Source: Streptomyces sp. NBC_01244
GTDB lineage: Bacteria > Actinomycetota > Actinomycetes > Streptomycetales > Streptomycetaceae
NCBI RefSeq assembly: GCF_035987325.1
Contig: NZ_CP108488.1
Span: 3,534,001 to 3,598,000, forward strand
Length of the DNA stretch: 64,000 nucleotides
Direction: 5' to 3'
The notes beneath the pieces are model-generated. The model saw only the letters and a list, made by a program, of their open reading frames with translations, was not told the origin of the DNA and ran no database searches. Both the position numbers and the translations under genes were made by a program. Positions 42,673 to 51,908 of this stretch are shown here, one piece after another; within the stretch, counting starts at the first letter, position 1; each line of letters begins with the position of its first letter.

Positions 42673-44904
42673 ATGTTCAGCACTGTTCTGGTCGCCAACC
42701 GGGGCGAGATCGCGGTCCGCGTCATCCGCACGCTGCGGGAGCTCGGCATCCGTTCCGTGGCCGTCTTCAGCGACGCCGACGCGGACGCCCGGCACGTACG
42801 GGAGGCCGATACGGCCGTGCGCATCGGCCCGGCGGCGGCCGCCGAGAGCTACCTGTCGGTGGAGCGGCTGCTCGACGCGGCGCGCCGCACGGGAGCCGAG
42901 GCCGTCCACCCCGGCTACGGCTTCCTCGCGGAGAACGCCGCCTTCGCGGCCGCCTGCGCGGACGCGGGCCTGGCGTTCATCGGACCGCCGGCCTCGGCGA
43001 TCTCCCTGATGGGCGACAAGATCCGCGCCAAGGAGACCGTCAAGGCCGCGGGCGTGCCCGTGGTCCCGGGCTCCTCGGGCAGCGGGCTGTCCGACGCCGA
43101 ACTGGTCGCCGCCGCCGAGCAGATCGGCATGCCGGTGCTGCTGAAGCCCTCGGCGGGCGGCGGCGGCAAGGGCATGCGGCTCGTACGGGACTCCGCGCTG
43201 CTCGGCGAGGAGATCGCGGCGGCCCGCCGCGAGGCGAAGTCCTCCTTCGGCGACGACACCCTGCTCGTGGAGCGCTGGGTGGACCGGCCGCGGCACATCG
43301 AGATCCAGGTACTGGCGGACGCGCACGGGAACGTGGTCCACCTCGGGGAGCGCGAGTGCTCGCTCCAGCGGCGCCACCAGAAGGTGATCGAGGAGGCCCC
43401 GTCGGTCCTGCTGACGCCGGAGCTGCGGGCCTCGATGGGCGCGGCGGCGGTGGAGGCGGCGCGGTCCTGCGGGTACGTCGGCGCGGGGACGGTGGAGTTC
43501 ATCGTCCCGGGCGGGGACCCCTCCTCGTACTACTTCATGGAGATGAACACCCGGCTCCAGGTGGAGCACCCGGTGACCGAGCTGATCACGGGCCTGGACC
43601 TGGTGGAGCAGCAGCTCCGGGTCGCGGCGGGCGCGGAGCTGGGCTTCGGGCAGTCGGAGGTCCGGCTGACCGGGCACGCGATCGAGGCCCGCGTCTGCGC
43701 GGAGGATCCGGCGCGGGGCTTCCTGCCCTCCGGCGGCATGGTGCTGGCCCTGTCGGAGCCGGACGGCGGCTCCGTCCGTACGGACTCCGGCCTGGCGGCG
43801 GGGGTCGACACCGGCTCCACGTACGACCCGATGCTGTCGAAGGTCATCGCCTACGGGCCCGACCGCGCGGCCGCGCTGCGCGTGCTCCGGGGCGCCCTGG
43901 CCGACACCGTGATCCTGGGCGTGCAGACCAACACGGGCTTCCTGCGGAGGCTGCTCGCGCATCCGGACGTGGTCTCGGGTGACCTGGACACCGGGCTGGT
44001 GGAGCGGGACCTGTCCCAGCTCCTGCCCGAGGGGGTGCCTGCGGAGGTGTACGCGGCCGCGGCCTTGCTGTCCGTCCCCCACCCCGCCCCTTCCCGAAAC
44101 CGGGGCTCCGCCCCGGACCCCGGTCCTCACACGCCGGACGGGCCGAAGGGCTGGGTCGACCCGTTCGACTCCGCCAACGGCTGGCGCCTCGGCGGCACCC
44201 CCGCCTGGACGGTCCACCACTTCCGCCTCCCGGGCCAGGACCCGGTCACGGTCCGCACCCGGCCCGCCGGGACGGGACCGGACACGGAGCTCCTCCTGGA
44301 CTCTGCCGAATCCGCGACGCGGACGGACTCGCTTGACCCGGCCCACTCAGCGACGCGGTCGCATCCCCTCCCCGCAGCCGGCTCCGGACTGCCGTCGAAT
44401 CCCGCACCCGACGGCGGCGCTCAGCCAAATCCAGCCCCGCCGGCGTTTGAGGCGCGGGGTCCGGGGCGGAGCCCCGGCACCCCGGCCCGGGGCCGGATCG
44501 TGCACCGCACCCCCGACCACCTCACGGTCGAACTCGACGGGGTCACCCACCGGTTCAGCCACGCCACCTCCCCGGAGGGGACCTGGCTGGGCCGCGACGG
44601 CGACTCCTGGCACGTGCAGACGCACGACCCGGTCGAGGCCAACCTCCGCGGCGCGGGACGCGCGGGCGCCGACACCCTCGCCGCCCCGATGCCCGGCACC
44701 GTCACGGTGGTCAAGGTCGCCGTCGGCGAGAAGGTGACCGCGGGGCAGAGCCTGCTCGTCGTCGAGGCCATGAAGATGGAGCACGTCATCTCCGCCCCGC
44801 ACGCCGGCACCGTCACCGAACTCGACGTCACCCCCGGCACCACCGTCGCCATGGACCAGGTCCTGGCCGTGGTGACCCCGGACGAGGAGGAGAAGGCCGA
44901 ATGA
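42673..44904 (+). CDS. mccA: Acyl-CoA carboxylase alpha subunit (biotin carboxylase plus BCCP) with REP-derived inserts
   Basis: The 743-aa protein has biotin carboxylase at about 1-450 (ANRGEIAVRVIRTLRELGI, the ATP loop KPSAGGGGKGMRLV, MNTRLQVEHPVTE) and a C-terminal biotinyl domain with EAMKMEH. Between them the linker contains two in-frame stretches from REP-like repeats (GSAPDPGPHTPDGPKG and NPAPPAFEARGPGRSPG). I chose the ATG at 42673, with GAGG 9 bases upstream, over the GTG at 42658. The mvaB start overlaps the stop (ATGA). Confidence 0.92.
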   Translation: MFSTVLVANRGEIAVRVIRTLRELGIRSVAVFSDADADARHVREADTAVRIGPAAAAESYLSVERLLDAARRTGAEAVHPGYGFLAENAAFAAACADAGLAFIGPPASAISLMGDKIRAKETVKAAGVPVVPGSSGSGLSDAELVAAAEQIGMPVLLKPSAGGGGKGMRLVRDSALLGEEIAAARREAKSSFGDDTLLVERWVDRPRHIEIQVLADAHGNVVHLGERECSLQRRHQKVIEEAPSVLLTPELRASMGAAAVEAARSCGYVGAGTVEFIVPGGDPSSYYFMEMNTRLQVEHPVTELITGLDLVEQQLRVAAGAELGFGQSEVRLTGHAIEARVCAEDPARGFLPSGGMVLALSEPDGGSVRTDSGLAAGVDTGSTYDPMLSKVIAYGPDRAAALRVLRGALADTVILGVQTNTGFLRRLLAHPDVVSGDLDTGLVERDLSQLLPEGVPAEVYAAAALLSVPHPAPSRNRGSAPDPGPHTPDGPKGWVDPFDSANGWRLGGTPAWTVHHFRLPGQDPVTVRTRPAGTGPDTELLLDSAESATRTDSLDPAHSATRSHPLPAAGSGLPSNPAPDGGAQPNPAPPAFEARGPGRSPGTPARGRIVHRTPDHLTVELDGVTHRFSHATSPEGTWLGRDGDSWHVQTHDPVEANLRGAGRAGADTLAAPMPGTVTVVKVAVGEKVTAGQSLLVVEAMKMEHVISAPHAGTVTELDVTPGTTVAMDQVLAVVTPDEEEKAE
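44111..44477. repeat. Two REP-like elements in opposite orientation inside the carboxylase alpha gene
   Basis: Copy one at 44111-44148 (ccccggtcctcacacgccgg then acgggccgaag) and copy two at 44431-44477, inverted (ccagccccgccggcgtttga then ggcgcggggtccgg). They match the intergenic elements at 39055-39436. Together with the 282 bases between them they lengthen the linker in frame. Confidence 0.85.
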
Positions 44905-45833
44905 ACGGGCTTCCGATGAGCTTCCCGGGGGAGGGCCTCCCGGCCCGGATCCGGATCCACGAGGTGGGCGCCCGGGACGGGCTGCAGAACGAGAAGGCGA
45001 CCGTCCCGACCCGGGTGAAGGCCGAGTTCGTGCACCGGCTGGCCGCCGCCGGGCTCACCACCATCGAGGCCACCAGCTTCGTGCACCCCCGGTGGGTCCC
45101 CCAGCTGGCCGACGCCGAGGAGCTGTTCCCCCTCCTCGCCGACGTGCACGCCGAGCTGCCGGTCCTGGTCCCGAACGAGCGCGGCCTGGACCGCGCGCTC
45201 GCGCTGGGCGCCACCCGGATCGCCGTGTTCGGTTCGGCCACCGAGACCTTCGCCTCCCGCAACCTCAACCGCACGGTTGCCGGGTCCCTCGAGATGTTCG
45301 AGCCGGTCGTGGCCCGCGCCAAGGAGCACAAGGCGCACGTCCGCGGCTACCTCTCCATGTGCTTCGGCGACCCCTGGGAGGGGCCGGTCCCGGTCCACCA
45401 GGTGGTCGGCGTCGCCAAGGCCCTCCTGGACCTCGGCTGTGACGAGCTGAGCCTCGGCGACACCATCGGCGTCGCCACCCCGGGGCACGTGCAGGCCCTC
45501 CTCTCCGCGCTGAACGAGGAGGGCGTGGGCACCGACCGGATCGGCGTGCACTTCCACGACACCTACGGCCAGGCCCTGTCCAACACCCTCGCCGCGCTCC
45601 AGCACGGCGTGACCACCGTCGACGCCTCCGCGGGCGGCCTCGGCGGATGCCCGTACGCCAAGAGCGCCACCGGCAATCTCGCGACCGAGGACCTCGTCTG
45701 GATGCTCGACGGCCTCGGCATCGAGACCGGGGTCGATCTTGCCGCCCTCACCGCCACGAGCGTGTGGATGGCCGAGCAGCTGGGGCGTCCCAGCCCCTCC
45801 CGCACCGTCCGCGCCCTCTCCCACAAGGAGTAA
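44901..45833 (+). CDS. mvaB: Hydroxymethylglutaryl-CoA lyase
   Basis: The 310-aa TIM-barrel enzyme has the metal/substrate loop HEVGARDGLQNEK, VLVPNERGLDRAL, HFHDTYGQALSN and the catalytic loop GGLGGCPYAKSATGN with its cysteine. It splits HMG-CoA into acetyl-CoA and acetoacetate, the last step of leucine breakdown. The ATG overlaps the carboxylase stop (ATGA). Confidence 0.94.
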   Translation: MNGLPMSFPGEGLPARIRIHEVGARDGLQNEKATVPTRVKAEFVHRLAAAGLTTIEATSFVHPRWVPQLADAEELFPLLADVHAELPVLVPNERGLDRALALGATRIAVFGSATETFASRNLNRTVAGSLEMFEPVVARAKEHKAHVRGYLSMCFGDPWEGPVPVHQVVGVAKALLDLGCDELSLGDTIGVATPGHVQALLSALNEEGVGTDRIGVHFHDTYGQALSNTLAALQHGVTTVDASAGGLGGCPYAKSATGNLATEDLVWMLDGLGIETGVDLAALTATSVWMAEQLGRPSPSRTVRALSHKE

Positions 45834-45841
45834 CGAAGACC

Positions 45842-47002
45842 ATGGCCCTCGACCACCGGCTCACCCCCGAGCACGAGGAACTCCGCCGCACCGTAGAGGC
45901 GTTCGCGCACGATGTGGTGGCGCCCAAGATCGGCGATCTGTACGAGCGGCACGAGTTCCCGTACGAGATCGTCGCCGAGATGGGCCGCATGGGCCTGTTC
46001 GGCCTGCCCTTCCCGGAGGAGTACGGCGGCATGGGCGGCGACTACCTCGCCCTCGGCATCGCCCTGGAGGAGCTGGCCCGCGTCGACTCCTCGGTCGCCA
46101 TCACCCTGGAGGCCGGCGTCTCGCTCGGCGCGATGCCCCTGTACCTCTTCGGCACCGAGGAGCAGAAGCAGCAGTGGTTGCCGAAGATGTGCTCCGGGGA
46201 GATCCTCGGCGCCTTCGGCCTGACCGAGCCCGGAGCGGGCTCCGACGCGGGCGGCACGCGCACGACCGCCGTCCGGGACGGCGACGAGTGGGTGATCAAC
46301 GGCTCCAAGTGCTTCATCACCAACTCCGGTACGGACATCACCGGTCTGGTCACCGTCACCGCCGTCACGGGCCGCAAGGCCGACGGCCGCCCCGAGATCT
46401 CCTCGATCATCGTCCCGTCGGGCACCCCCGGCTTCACGGTGGCCGCCCCGTACTCCAAGGTCGGCTGGAACTCCTCGGACACCCGTGAACTGTCCTTCGA
46501 CGGCGTCCGGGTCCCCCTCGCCAACCTGGTGGGCGAAGAGGGCCGCGGCTACGCCCAGTTCCTGCGGATCCTCGACGAGGGCCGCGTGGCCATCTCGGCG
46601 CTCGCGACGGGCCTGGCGCAGGGCTGCGTGGACGAGTCCGTGAAGTACGCCAAGGAGCGGCACGCCTTCGGCAAGGCGATCGGCGACAACCAGGCCATCC
46701 AGTTCAAGCTGGCGGACATGGAGATGCGCGCCCACATGGCCCGGATCGGCTGGCGCGACGCGGCCTCCCGTCTCGTGGCCGGGGAGCCGTTCAAGAAGGA
46801 GGCGGCCATCGCGAAGCTGTACTCCTCGACGGTGGCGGTCGACAACGCGCGTGACGCCACGCAGATCCACGGCGGCTACGGGTTCATGAACGAGTACCCG
46901 GTGGCCCGCATGTGGCGCGACTCGAAGATCCTGGAGATCGGCGAGGGCACGAGCGAGGTGCAGCGCATGCTGATCGCCCGTGAGCTGGGGCTTTCCGTCT
47001 GA
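45842..47002 (+). CDS. acdH: Acyl-CoA dehydrogenase AcdH (isovaleryl-CoA type)
   Basis: The 386-aa flavoprotein has GLTEPGAGSDAGGTRTTA, NGSKCFITNSGTDITGL, YSKVGWNSSDTREL and the C-terminal IHGGYGFMNEYPVARMW followed by LEIGEGTSEVQ. The last gene of the leucine operon, it is expected to make 3-methylcrotonyl-CoA from isovaleryl-CoA. AAGGAG lies at the end of mvaB, 10 bases before the ATG. Confidence 0.92.
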   Translation: MALDHRLTPEHEELRRTVEAFAHDVVAPKIGDLYERHEFPYEIVAEMGRMGLFGLPFPEEYGGMGGDYLALGIALEELARVDSSVAITLEAGVSLGAMPLYLFGTEEQKQQWLPKMCSGEILGAFGLTEPGAGSDAGGTRTTAVRDGDEWVINGSKCFITNSGTDITGLVTVTAVTGRKADGRPEISSIIVPSGTPGFTVAAPYSKVGWNSSDTRELSFDGVRVPLANLVGEEGRGYAQFLRILDEGRVAISALATGLAQGCVDESVKYAKERHAFGKAIGDNQAIQFKLADMEMRAHMARIGWRDAASRLVAGEPFKKEAAIAKLYSSTVAVDNARDATQIHGGYGFMNEYPVARMWRDSKILEIGEGTSEVQRMLIARELGLSV

Positions 47003-47023
47003 CGGCAGTCGGTGGTGCGGCAC

Positions 47024-47050
47024 GGGGCCTTCCGCGAGGAGGGCCCCTTG
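47024..47050 (+). terminator. Terminator hairpin after the leucine operon
   Basis: GGGGCCTTCC (47024-47033) and GGAGGGCCCC (47038-47047) form a near-perfect stem with a GCGA loop. TTGTCGTTTT follows. It separates the operon from the iron-regulated gene. Confidence 0.8.
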
Positions 47051-47062
47051 TCGTTTTCAGCA

Positions 47063-47079
47063 AAGGTTAGGCTAACCTT
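47063..47079. promoter_or_regulatory. Iron box (DmdR/IdeR-type operator)
   Basis: AAGGTTAGGCTAACCTT: a perfect palindrome of 8-bp arms around one G, containing the TTAGGCTAACC core of Streptomyces iron boxes. It lies 50 bases before the siderophore-binding lipoprotein start. Confidence 0.92.
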
Positions 47080-47128
47080 CCTATCGAACACCCGAGCCGC
47101 CCGAAGACGTACGAAAGTGGACATTCCC

Positions 47129-48175
47129 ATGCCCAAGTCCCGCTCCTCCTTCCTCACCCGTCGCGGTCTCATCGCGGCGGGCGGCGCCCTCGGCCTCGTG
47201 GCCGCGCTCACCGCCTGCGGTGGCAGCGACTCCGCGAAGGACGGCTCGGGCGACAAGGGCACGGGCGCCGCTTCGGGCGCGTGGAGCTTCAAGGACGACC
47301 TGGGCAAGAACGTCACCGCCAAGTCCACTCCGAAGAACATCGTCGCCTTCACCGGCACCGCGGCCGCGCTCTACGACTACGGGGTCAACGTCAAGGGCGT
47401 GTTCGGCCCGACGAAGACCTCCGACGGCAAGCCCGACGTGCAGGCCGGCTCGATGGACATCTCCAAGGTCGAGATCCTCGGCAACGTCTGGGGCGAGTTC
47501 AACGTCGAGAAGTACGCGGCCCTCCAGCCCGACCTGCTGGTCACCAACACCTGGGACGACACGTACTGGTACGTGCCCGACGAGTCCAAGGACAAGATCC
47601 TCAAGGTCGCCCCGGTCGCCGCGGTCCGCGTGGGCGGTGACGGCGTCACCATGGACAAGGCCCTGGCCCGCACCGCGGACCTCGCCAAGTCCCTGGGCGC
47701 CGACCTGAACGCCAAGAAGGCCGTCGACGGCAAGGCCCGCTTCGAGGCCGCCTCCGCCAAGGTCCGCGAGGCGGTCAAGGCGAACCCCGGCATCAAGGTG
47801 CTCGTCGCCTCGGGCGACGCGGAGCACTTCTACATCTCCACGCCGAAGACCGCGGCCGACCTGAGCTACTTCCAGCAGCTCGGCGTCGAGTTCGTCACCC
47901 CGGACAAGCTGGACGAGGGCAGCACCTTCTTCGAAAGCCTCAGCTGGGAGAACGCCGGCAAGTACCCGGCCGACCTGATCCTGCTCGACAACCGCAGCAG
48001 CGCCCTCCAGCCCGCGCAGCTGACGAAGGAGAAGCCCACCTGGGCCACGCTCCCCGCCGCCAAGGCCGGCCAGGTCACCCCCCGCGTCACCGAGCCGGTC
48101 TACTCGTACGACAAGTGCGCGCAGATCCTGGAAGACCTCGCGAAGTCCATCCAGAACGCCAAGAAGGTCAGCTGA
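47129..48175 (+). CDS. desE: Ferric-siderophore-binding lipoprotein (DesE-like)
   Basis: The 348-aa protein has a Tat/lipoprotein signal (LTRRGLIAAGGALGLVAAL, then lipobox LTAC) followed by a Gly/Ser linker. The rest is a class III substrate-binding protein of the FhuD/BtuF type (VEILGNVWGEFNVEKYAALQ, PDLLVTNTWDDTYW). It binds ferrioxamine-type siderophores outside the membrane in S. coelicolor. The ATG at 47129 was chosen; a GTG at 47117 is in frame. The iron box upstream indicates repression by DmdR in iron-rich conditions. Confidence 0.88.
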   Translation: MPKSRSSFLTRRGLIAAGGALGLVAALTACGGSDSAKDGSGDKGTGAASGAWSFKDDLGKNVTAKSTPKNIVAFTGTAAALYDYGVNVKGVFGPTKTSDGKPDVQAGSMDISKVEILGNVWGEFNVEKYAALQPDLLVTNTWDDTYWYVPDESKDKILKVAPVAAVRVGGDGVTMDKALARTADLAKSLGADLNAKKAVDGKARFEAASAKVREAVKANPGIKVLVASGDAEHFYISTPKTAADLSYFQQLGVEFVTPDKLDEGSTFFESLSWENAGKYPADLILLDNRSSALQPAQLTKEKPTWATLPAAKAGQVTPRVTEPVYSYDKCAQILEDLAKSIQNAKKVS

Positions 48176-48188
48176 CCCCTGGCCGTCC

Positions 48189-48219
48189 GGCCCCGGCACC
48201 TCACCCAGGCGCCGGGGCC
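48189..48219 (+). terminator. Hairpin between desE-like and desF-like genes
   Basis: GGCCCCGGC (48189-48197) pairs with GCCGGGGCC (48211-48219) around a 13-base loop. It may act as a partial terminator or an mRNA processing/stability element between the two genes. Confidence 0.55.
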
Positions 48220-48262
48220 TTCCGCTTCGCCCGTCATCGCCGCTCCCAGGGGGACCCTCCGC

Positions 48263-49186
48263 ATGACCGCCGACACCACCGACACCGCCGACGCCGCCGC
48301 GCCCTCACCCTCGATCCCGCACTTCCGGTTCTTCGAGCTCGAAGTGCTCCGCACGCGCCGCCTCGGCCGCTCCTTCCTGCGGATCACCTTCGGCGGCGCC
48401 TCCCTGGCGGACTTCCGCTCGGGCGGCTACGACCAGAGCCTCTCCCTCTTCCTGCCGCCCGCCGGCCGGGAGCACACGGCGCTGCCGTCCACGGGCGAGG
48501 ACACCTGGTTCGGTGACTGGCGGGCGATGCCGGACGAGGAGCGCCCGGTGATGCGCTCGTACACGGTCCGCGAGCAGCGCCGGACCGCCGCCGGGGTGGA
48601 CGAGGTGGACATCGACTTCGTCCTGCACGGGACCTCTTCCCCCGCCTCGTCCTGGGCGGGCCGCGCGATGACGGGCCGCCGGATCATGGCCATCGGTCCG
48701 GCCGTCGCGGAGAACAAGTCCGTACGTTTCCAGCCGCCGGCCGCCACCGACACGATCCTGATGTACGCCGACGAGACCGCCCTGCCCGCGGCCTCCGCGA
48801 TCCTGGACCGGCTCCCCGAGGGCACCCCGGTCAGGGCCTGGTTCGAGGTCCCCCACGAGGACGACCGGCTGTACCTGCCGACGTCCGCCGACGCGGACAT
48901 CACCTGGGTCGTACGGGAGCCGGGCGCCGGCCCCGAACGCACCGACCGGGTACTGAAGGCCCTCCGGGCGGCCGGACGGCCCGCCGCCGCGGCCCCGTAC
49001 GCCTGGATCGCGGGCGAGTCCGCGACGATCCGCGCGGTCCGCAGGCACTTCGTCCAGGACTGCGGCGTCGACCGCCGCGCGGTCCGCTTCACCGGCTACT
49101 GGCGCCTCGGCGCCACGGAGGACCAACTCCTCGCAGAGGCCTACGCGGGCCAGGCCCCGGACGAGGACCCGACGGCGGAGCTCTAG
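48263..49186 (+). CDS. desF: Siderophore-interacting FAD protein (DesF-like ferric-siderophore reductase)
   Basis: The 307-aa protein has the SIP layout: FAD-binding barrel with RSYTVREQRR, then a long linker, IMAIGPAVAENKS, and a C-terminal NAD(P)H domain (ILMYADETALPAASAILDRL, APYAWIAGESATIRAVRRHF). It reduces ferric siderophore to release iron in the cytoplasm. In S. coelicolor desA follows desF; here the GH20 gene's stop comes 28 bases later on the other strand. Confidence 0.9.
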   Translation: MTADTTDTADAAAPSPSIPHFRFFELEVLRTRRLGRSFLRITFGGASLADFRSGGYDQSLSLFLPPAGREHTALPSTGEDTWFGDWRAMPDEERPVMRSYTVREQRRTAAGVDEVDIDFVLHGTSSPASSWAGRAMTGRRIMAIGPAVAENKSVRFQPPAATDTILMYADETALPAASAILDRLPEGTPVRAWFEVPHEDDRLYLPTSADADITWVVREPGAGPERTDRVLKALRAAGRPAAAAPYAWIAGESATIRAVRRHFVQDCGVDRRAVRFTGYWRLGATEDQLLAEAYAGQAPDEDPTAEL

Positions 49187-49214
49187 GCGCCCCGCAAGGC
49201 CCCGTAAGCCCCTG

Positions 49215-50813
49215 TCAGGACCACGGCACCTCCGGCGTCCGGAAGAAGTTGACGTCCTGGGCGTCGAGGCGCGGGCCCTGGGCGGACAGGCGCAGGCGGT
49301 ACGAGGTCCAGTCGCGGGTGGCGGCCGGGGACCAGCCCAGTTCCGCGAGGCCCAGGACGCGCGGGAAGGCCATCAGTTCCCAGTCCCCCCGCGTCGCGAT
49401 GGTCTCCGTCCACAGCGGGGCCTCCACCCCGAGGACCGAGGACTCCGGGAGATCCGTCAGATAGGCCCCCGGGTCCCAGTCGTAGGCGCGGCGCACCGGT
49501 ACGTACCCGGCCCAGGCCAGGCCCGGCTTCGTCGCCTTGTCGTACTTCATGTCCAGGTAGAGCCGGTCCGCCGGGGACAGGATCACCGGGTTGCCGGCCT
49601 TGGCCGCCGCGGCCACCGCCGCCTTCTCGGCCGCCGCCGTGCGGTCGTGGCCCCAGTACTGGAGGACCGCCCCCGGGGCCGGCCGGGCCGTGGCGAGCTG
49701 GTGCCAGGCCACCACCGTCTTGCCGTGCTTGGCCACCACCGCCTGCGCCCGGTCCATGAAGGCCGCGTAGTCCGCCGCGGGCGTGGAGTGCGCCTCGTCG
49801 CCGCCGATGTGCAGGTACGTGCCGGGAGTCAGCTCCGCGAGCTCTCCCAGCACCTGGTCGATGAACGCGTAGGTCCGCTCCTCCCCCACGCACAGCGAGC
49901 TGAAGCCGACTTTGATCCCGGTGTAGCGCTCGCGCGCCTTGCCGTCGCAGTTCAGCTCGGCGTAGGCGGCCTGTGCGGCGTTCACGTGGCCGGGCATGTC
50001 GATCTCCGGGACCACGCCCACGTACCGCTCCGAGGCGTACGCCACCAGGTCCCGGTACTCGTCCTTCGTCCAGTGCCCGCCTGGCCCGCCGCCGACCTCG
50101 CTCGCGCCCCCGTACTGCGCCAGCCGCGGCCAGGAGTCGATCGCGATGCGCCAGCCCTGGTCGTCGGTCAGGTGCAGGTGCAGGGTGTTGATCTTGTACT
50201 GCGCGAGCTGGTCGACGTACCTCTTGACCTGCTCCACCGTGAAGAAGTGGCGGGCCACGTCCACCATCGCCCCCCGGTACGCGAAGCGCGGCGCGTCGGT
50301 GACCGTGCCGCCCGGCACCGTCCCCGGACCGGACACCGGCAGGAGCTGGCGCAGCGTCTGGCCGGCGTGGAAGAGGCCCGCGGGCGTGCGGGCGGTGAGG
50401 GTGACCCCGCCGGGCCCGGACTCCAGCCGGTAGCCCTCCTCCCCCGCCCCCTCGGCCGCGCCGTCGATCCGCAGCCGGATCCCGTCGCCCTCCGCGCCGT
50501 CGACCACGGGCAGCGGCAGCCCGCTGGGGCCGCGCAACTGCTCGGCGAGGAGTTCGCCGACCTTGCGGACCTCCTCGTCGCCGGTCCGGCCGGTACGGAT
50601 GACCGTGCCCGGGCCGAAGGCGTACCCCGGGCCTTCGGCGTGCGCGGAGACGGGAGCGGGCAGGAGCCGTTCGTAGGGCGCGAGCGCGACGGGCGGCTCG
50701 TCGCCGGGTCGGGCGTCGTCCCCCCTCGCGGCACTGCTGCAGGAGGCGGCCGCGGGGACGGCGGCGAGGACGAGGAGGGCGGCGAGGACGCGTCGCGGGA
50801 CTCTCATGGCCAT
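49215..50813 (-). CDS. Secreted GH20 beta-N-acetylhexosaminidase lipoprotein
   Basis: The 532-aa protein has a lipoprotein signal peptide ending in a lipobox-like AAASC, a GH20 N-terminal domain (about 65-200), and the catalytic TIM barrel with LHLHLTDDQGWRI, VGVVPEIDMPGHVNA and the Asp-Glu pair in YLHIGGDEAHSTP (about 336). It removes terminal GlcNAc/GalNAc and probably feeds chitin-derived sugars. Start uncertain between the ATGs at 50813 and 50807; neither has a clear ribosome-binding site. Confidence 0.92.
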   Translation of the reverse strand: MAMRVPRRVLAALLVLAAVPAAASCSSAARGDDARPGDEPPVALAPYERLLPAPVSAHAEGPGYAFGPGTVIRTGRTGDEEVRKVGELLAEQLRGPSGLPLPVVDGAEGDGIRLRIDGAAEGAGEEGYRLESGPGGVTLTARTPAGLFHAGQTLRQLLPVSGPGTVPGGTVTDAPRFAYRGAMVDVARHFFTVEQVKRYVDQLAQYKINTLHLHLTDDQGWRIAIDSWPRLAQYGGASEVGGGPGGHWTKDEYRDLVAYASERYVGVVPEIDMPGHVNAAQAAYAELNCDGKARERYTGIKVGFSSLCVGEERTYAFIDQVLGELAELTPGTYLHIGGDEAHSTPAADYAAFMDRAQAVVAKHGKTVVAWHQLATARPAPGAVLQYWGHDRTAAAEKAAVAAAAKAGNPVILSPADRLYLDMKYDKATKPGLAWAGYVPVRRAYDWDPGAYLTDLPESSVLGVEAPLWTETIATRGDWELMAFPRVLGLAELGWSPAATRDWTSYRLRLSAQGPRLDAQDVNFFRTPEVPWS

Positions 50814-50859
50814 AGGTATAGGCCAACCGGGCCCGTGGGGCCGATGCAAGAATCCAAGG

Positions 50860-51801
50860 ATGGTGGAAATCATCCAGAAGGACGGCACATGGACCTTCGA
50901 CGGGGACGCGGTGCGCATCGTGCCGGGCCGCGACAAGGGGGTGGGACTGCTGCGCCAGACCCTGGGCGAGGTCCTCGTCCCGCTGCGCGCGCTGGCCGGG
51001 ATCTCCTACGAACCGGGGCGCAAGGCGGGCCGGCTGCGCCTGCGGCTGCGTGACGGCGCGGACCCGCTGCTCCAGGTGACGGGCGGCCGGCTGCCCGAGG
51101 CCTCCGATCCGTACCGGCTGACCGTGGAGCCGGACCGCGGCGGGGTGGCGGAGTACTTCGTGGACGAGGTGCGCAGCGCCCTGCTGCTGGACCAGGTGGA
51201 TGCCGGGCCCGCCGGCTCCTATCTCCTGTCGGGCCCCGCGGTGCCGATCACGGTCGGCGCGGGAGACGGGACGGTGGCCTTCGACGGGGACCGGGTGTCC
51301 CCGGACTGGAACTGGACGACGGAGGAGGCGAAACGGTCCGGCGGGGCACGGGAGTTCCGGGTCGCGGACCTGCGGTCGGTGGAATGGGCCCCGTCCCGGG
51401 GGCTGGAGAACGGGTGGATCCGCTTCGCCCTGGCCGGCGCCCCCGCCCAGAGCGCGCCGCCGAAGTACGACCCGCACTCGGTGGAGCTGTTCGGCTTCAA
51501 GAAGGACCCCCTGATGGCGCTGGTCGCGGCCGCCGTGGCGGTCCGGATGCCGCACCCGTCGGCGCTCGCGTCCGCGTCCGCGCCGAAGCTCTCGCTCTCG
51601 CCCTCGCCCTCAGCCTCGCTCCCGGCCGGGACCACGCCGGAGCCCGGGCCGCCCGCTGCCCCGGCCCTGGCCCCGGCCCCTGCGCAGGACCACGACGCGC
51701 TGCTGCGCCGGCTGCGCGAGCTGGGAGAGCTGCATCAGGCGGGGATCCTCACGGCCGAGGAGTTCGCGACGGCGAAAGCGGCGATTTTGGGTCGTTTCTG
51801 A
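50860..51801 (+). CDS. DUF4429/SHOCT-domain protein
   Basis: The 313-aa protein has two DUF4429 repeats: MVEIIQKDGTWTFDGDAVRI and, about residue 125, GAGDGTVAFDGDRV. A Ser/Pro/Ala-rich linker (ALASASAPKLSLSPSPSAS) leads to a SHOCT-like helical end (LRELGELHQAGILTAEEFA). Cytoplasmic, function unknown. The ATG at 50860 gives the family's usual start. It is divergent from the GH20 gene. Confidence 0.85.
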   Translation: MVEIIQKDGTWTFDGDAVRIVPGRDKGVGLLRQTLGEVLVPLRALAGISYEPGRKAGRLRLRLRDGADPLLQVTGGRLPEASDPYRLTVEPDRGGVAEYFVDEVRSALLLDQVDAGPAGSYLLSGPAVPITVGAGDGTVAFDGDRVSPDWNWTTEEAKRSGGAREFRVADLRSVEWAPSRGLENGWIRFALAGAPAQSAPPKYDPHSVELFGFKKDPLMALVAAAVAVRMPHPSALASASAPKLSLSPSPSASLPAGTTPEPGPPAAPALAPAPAQDHDALLRRLRELGELHQAGILTAEEFATAKAAILGRF

Positions 51802-51908
51802 GCATCAAAGACCGGAATCCACCCCTCCCCTGGTCCAGACCAGCGCATTCCTGCCCGATTTCGGGCAGGATTTTTGCGTTCTGCGGCTCGTACCGCCAAT
51901 ATCGACGG

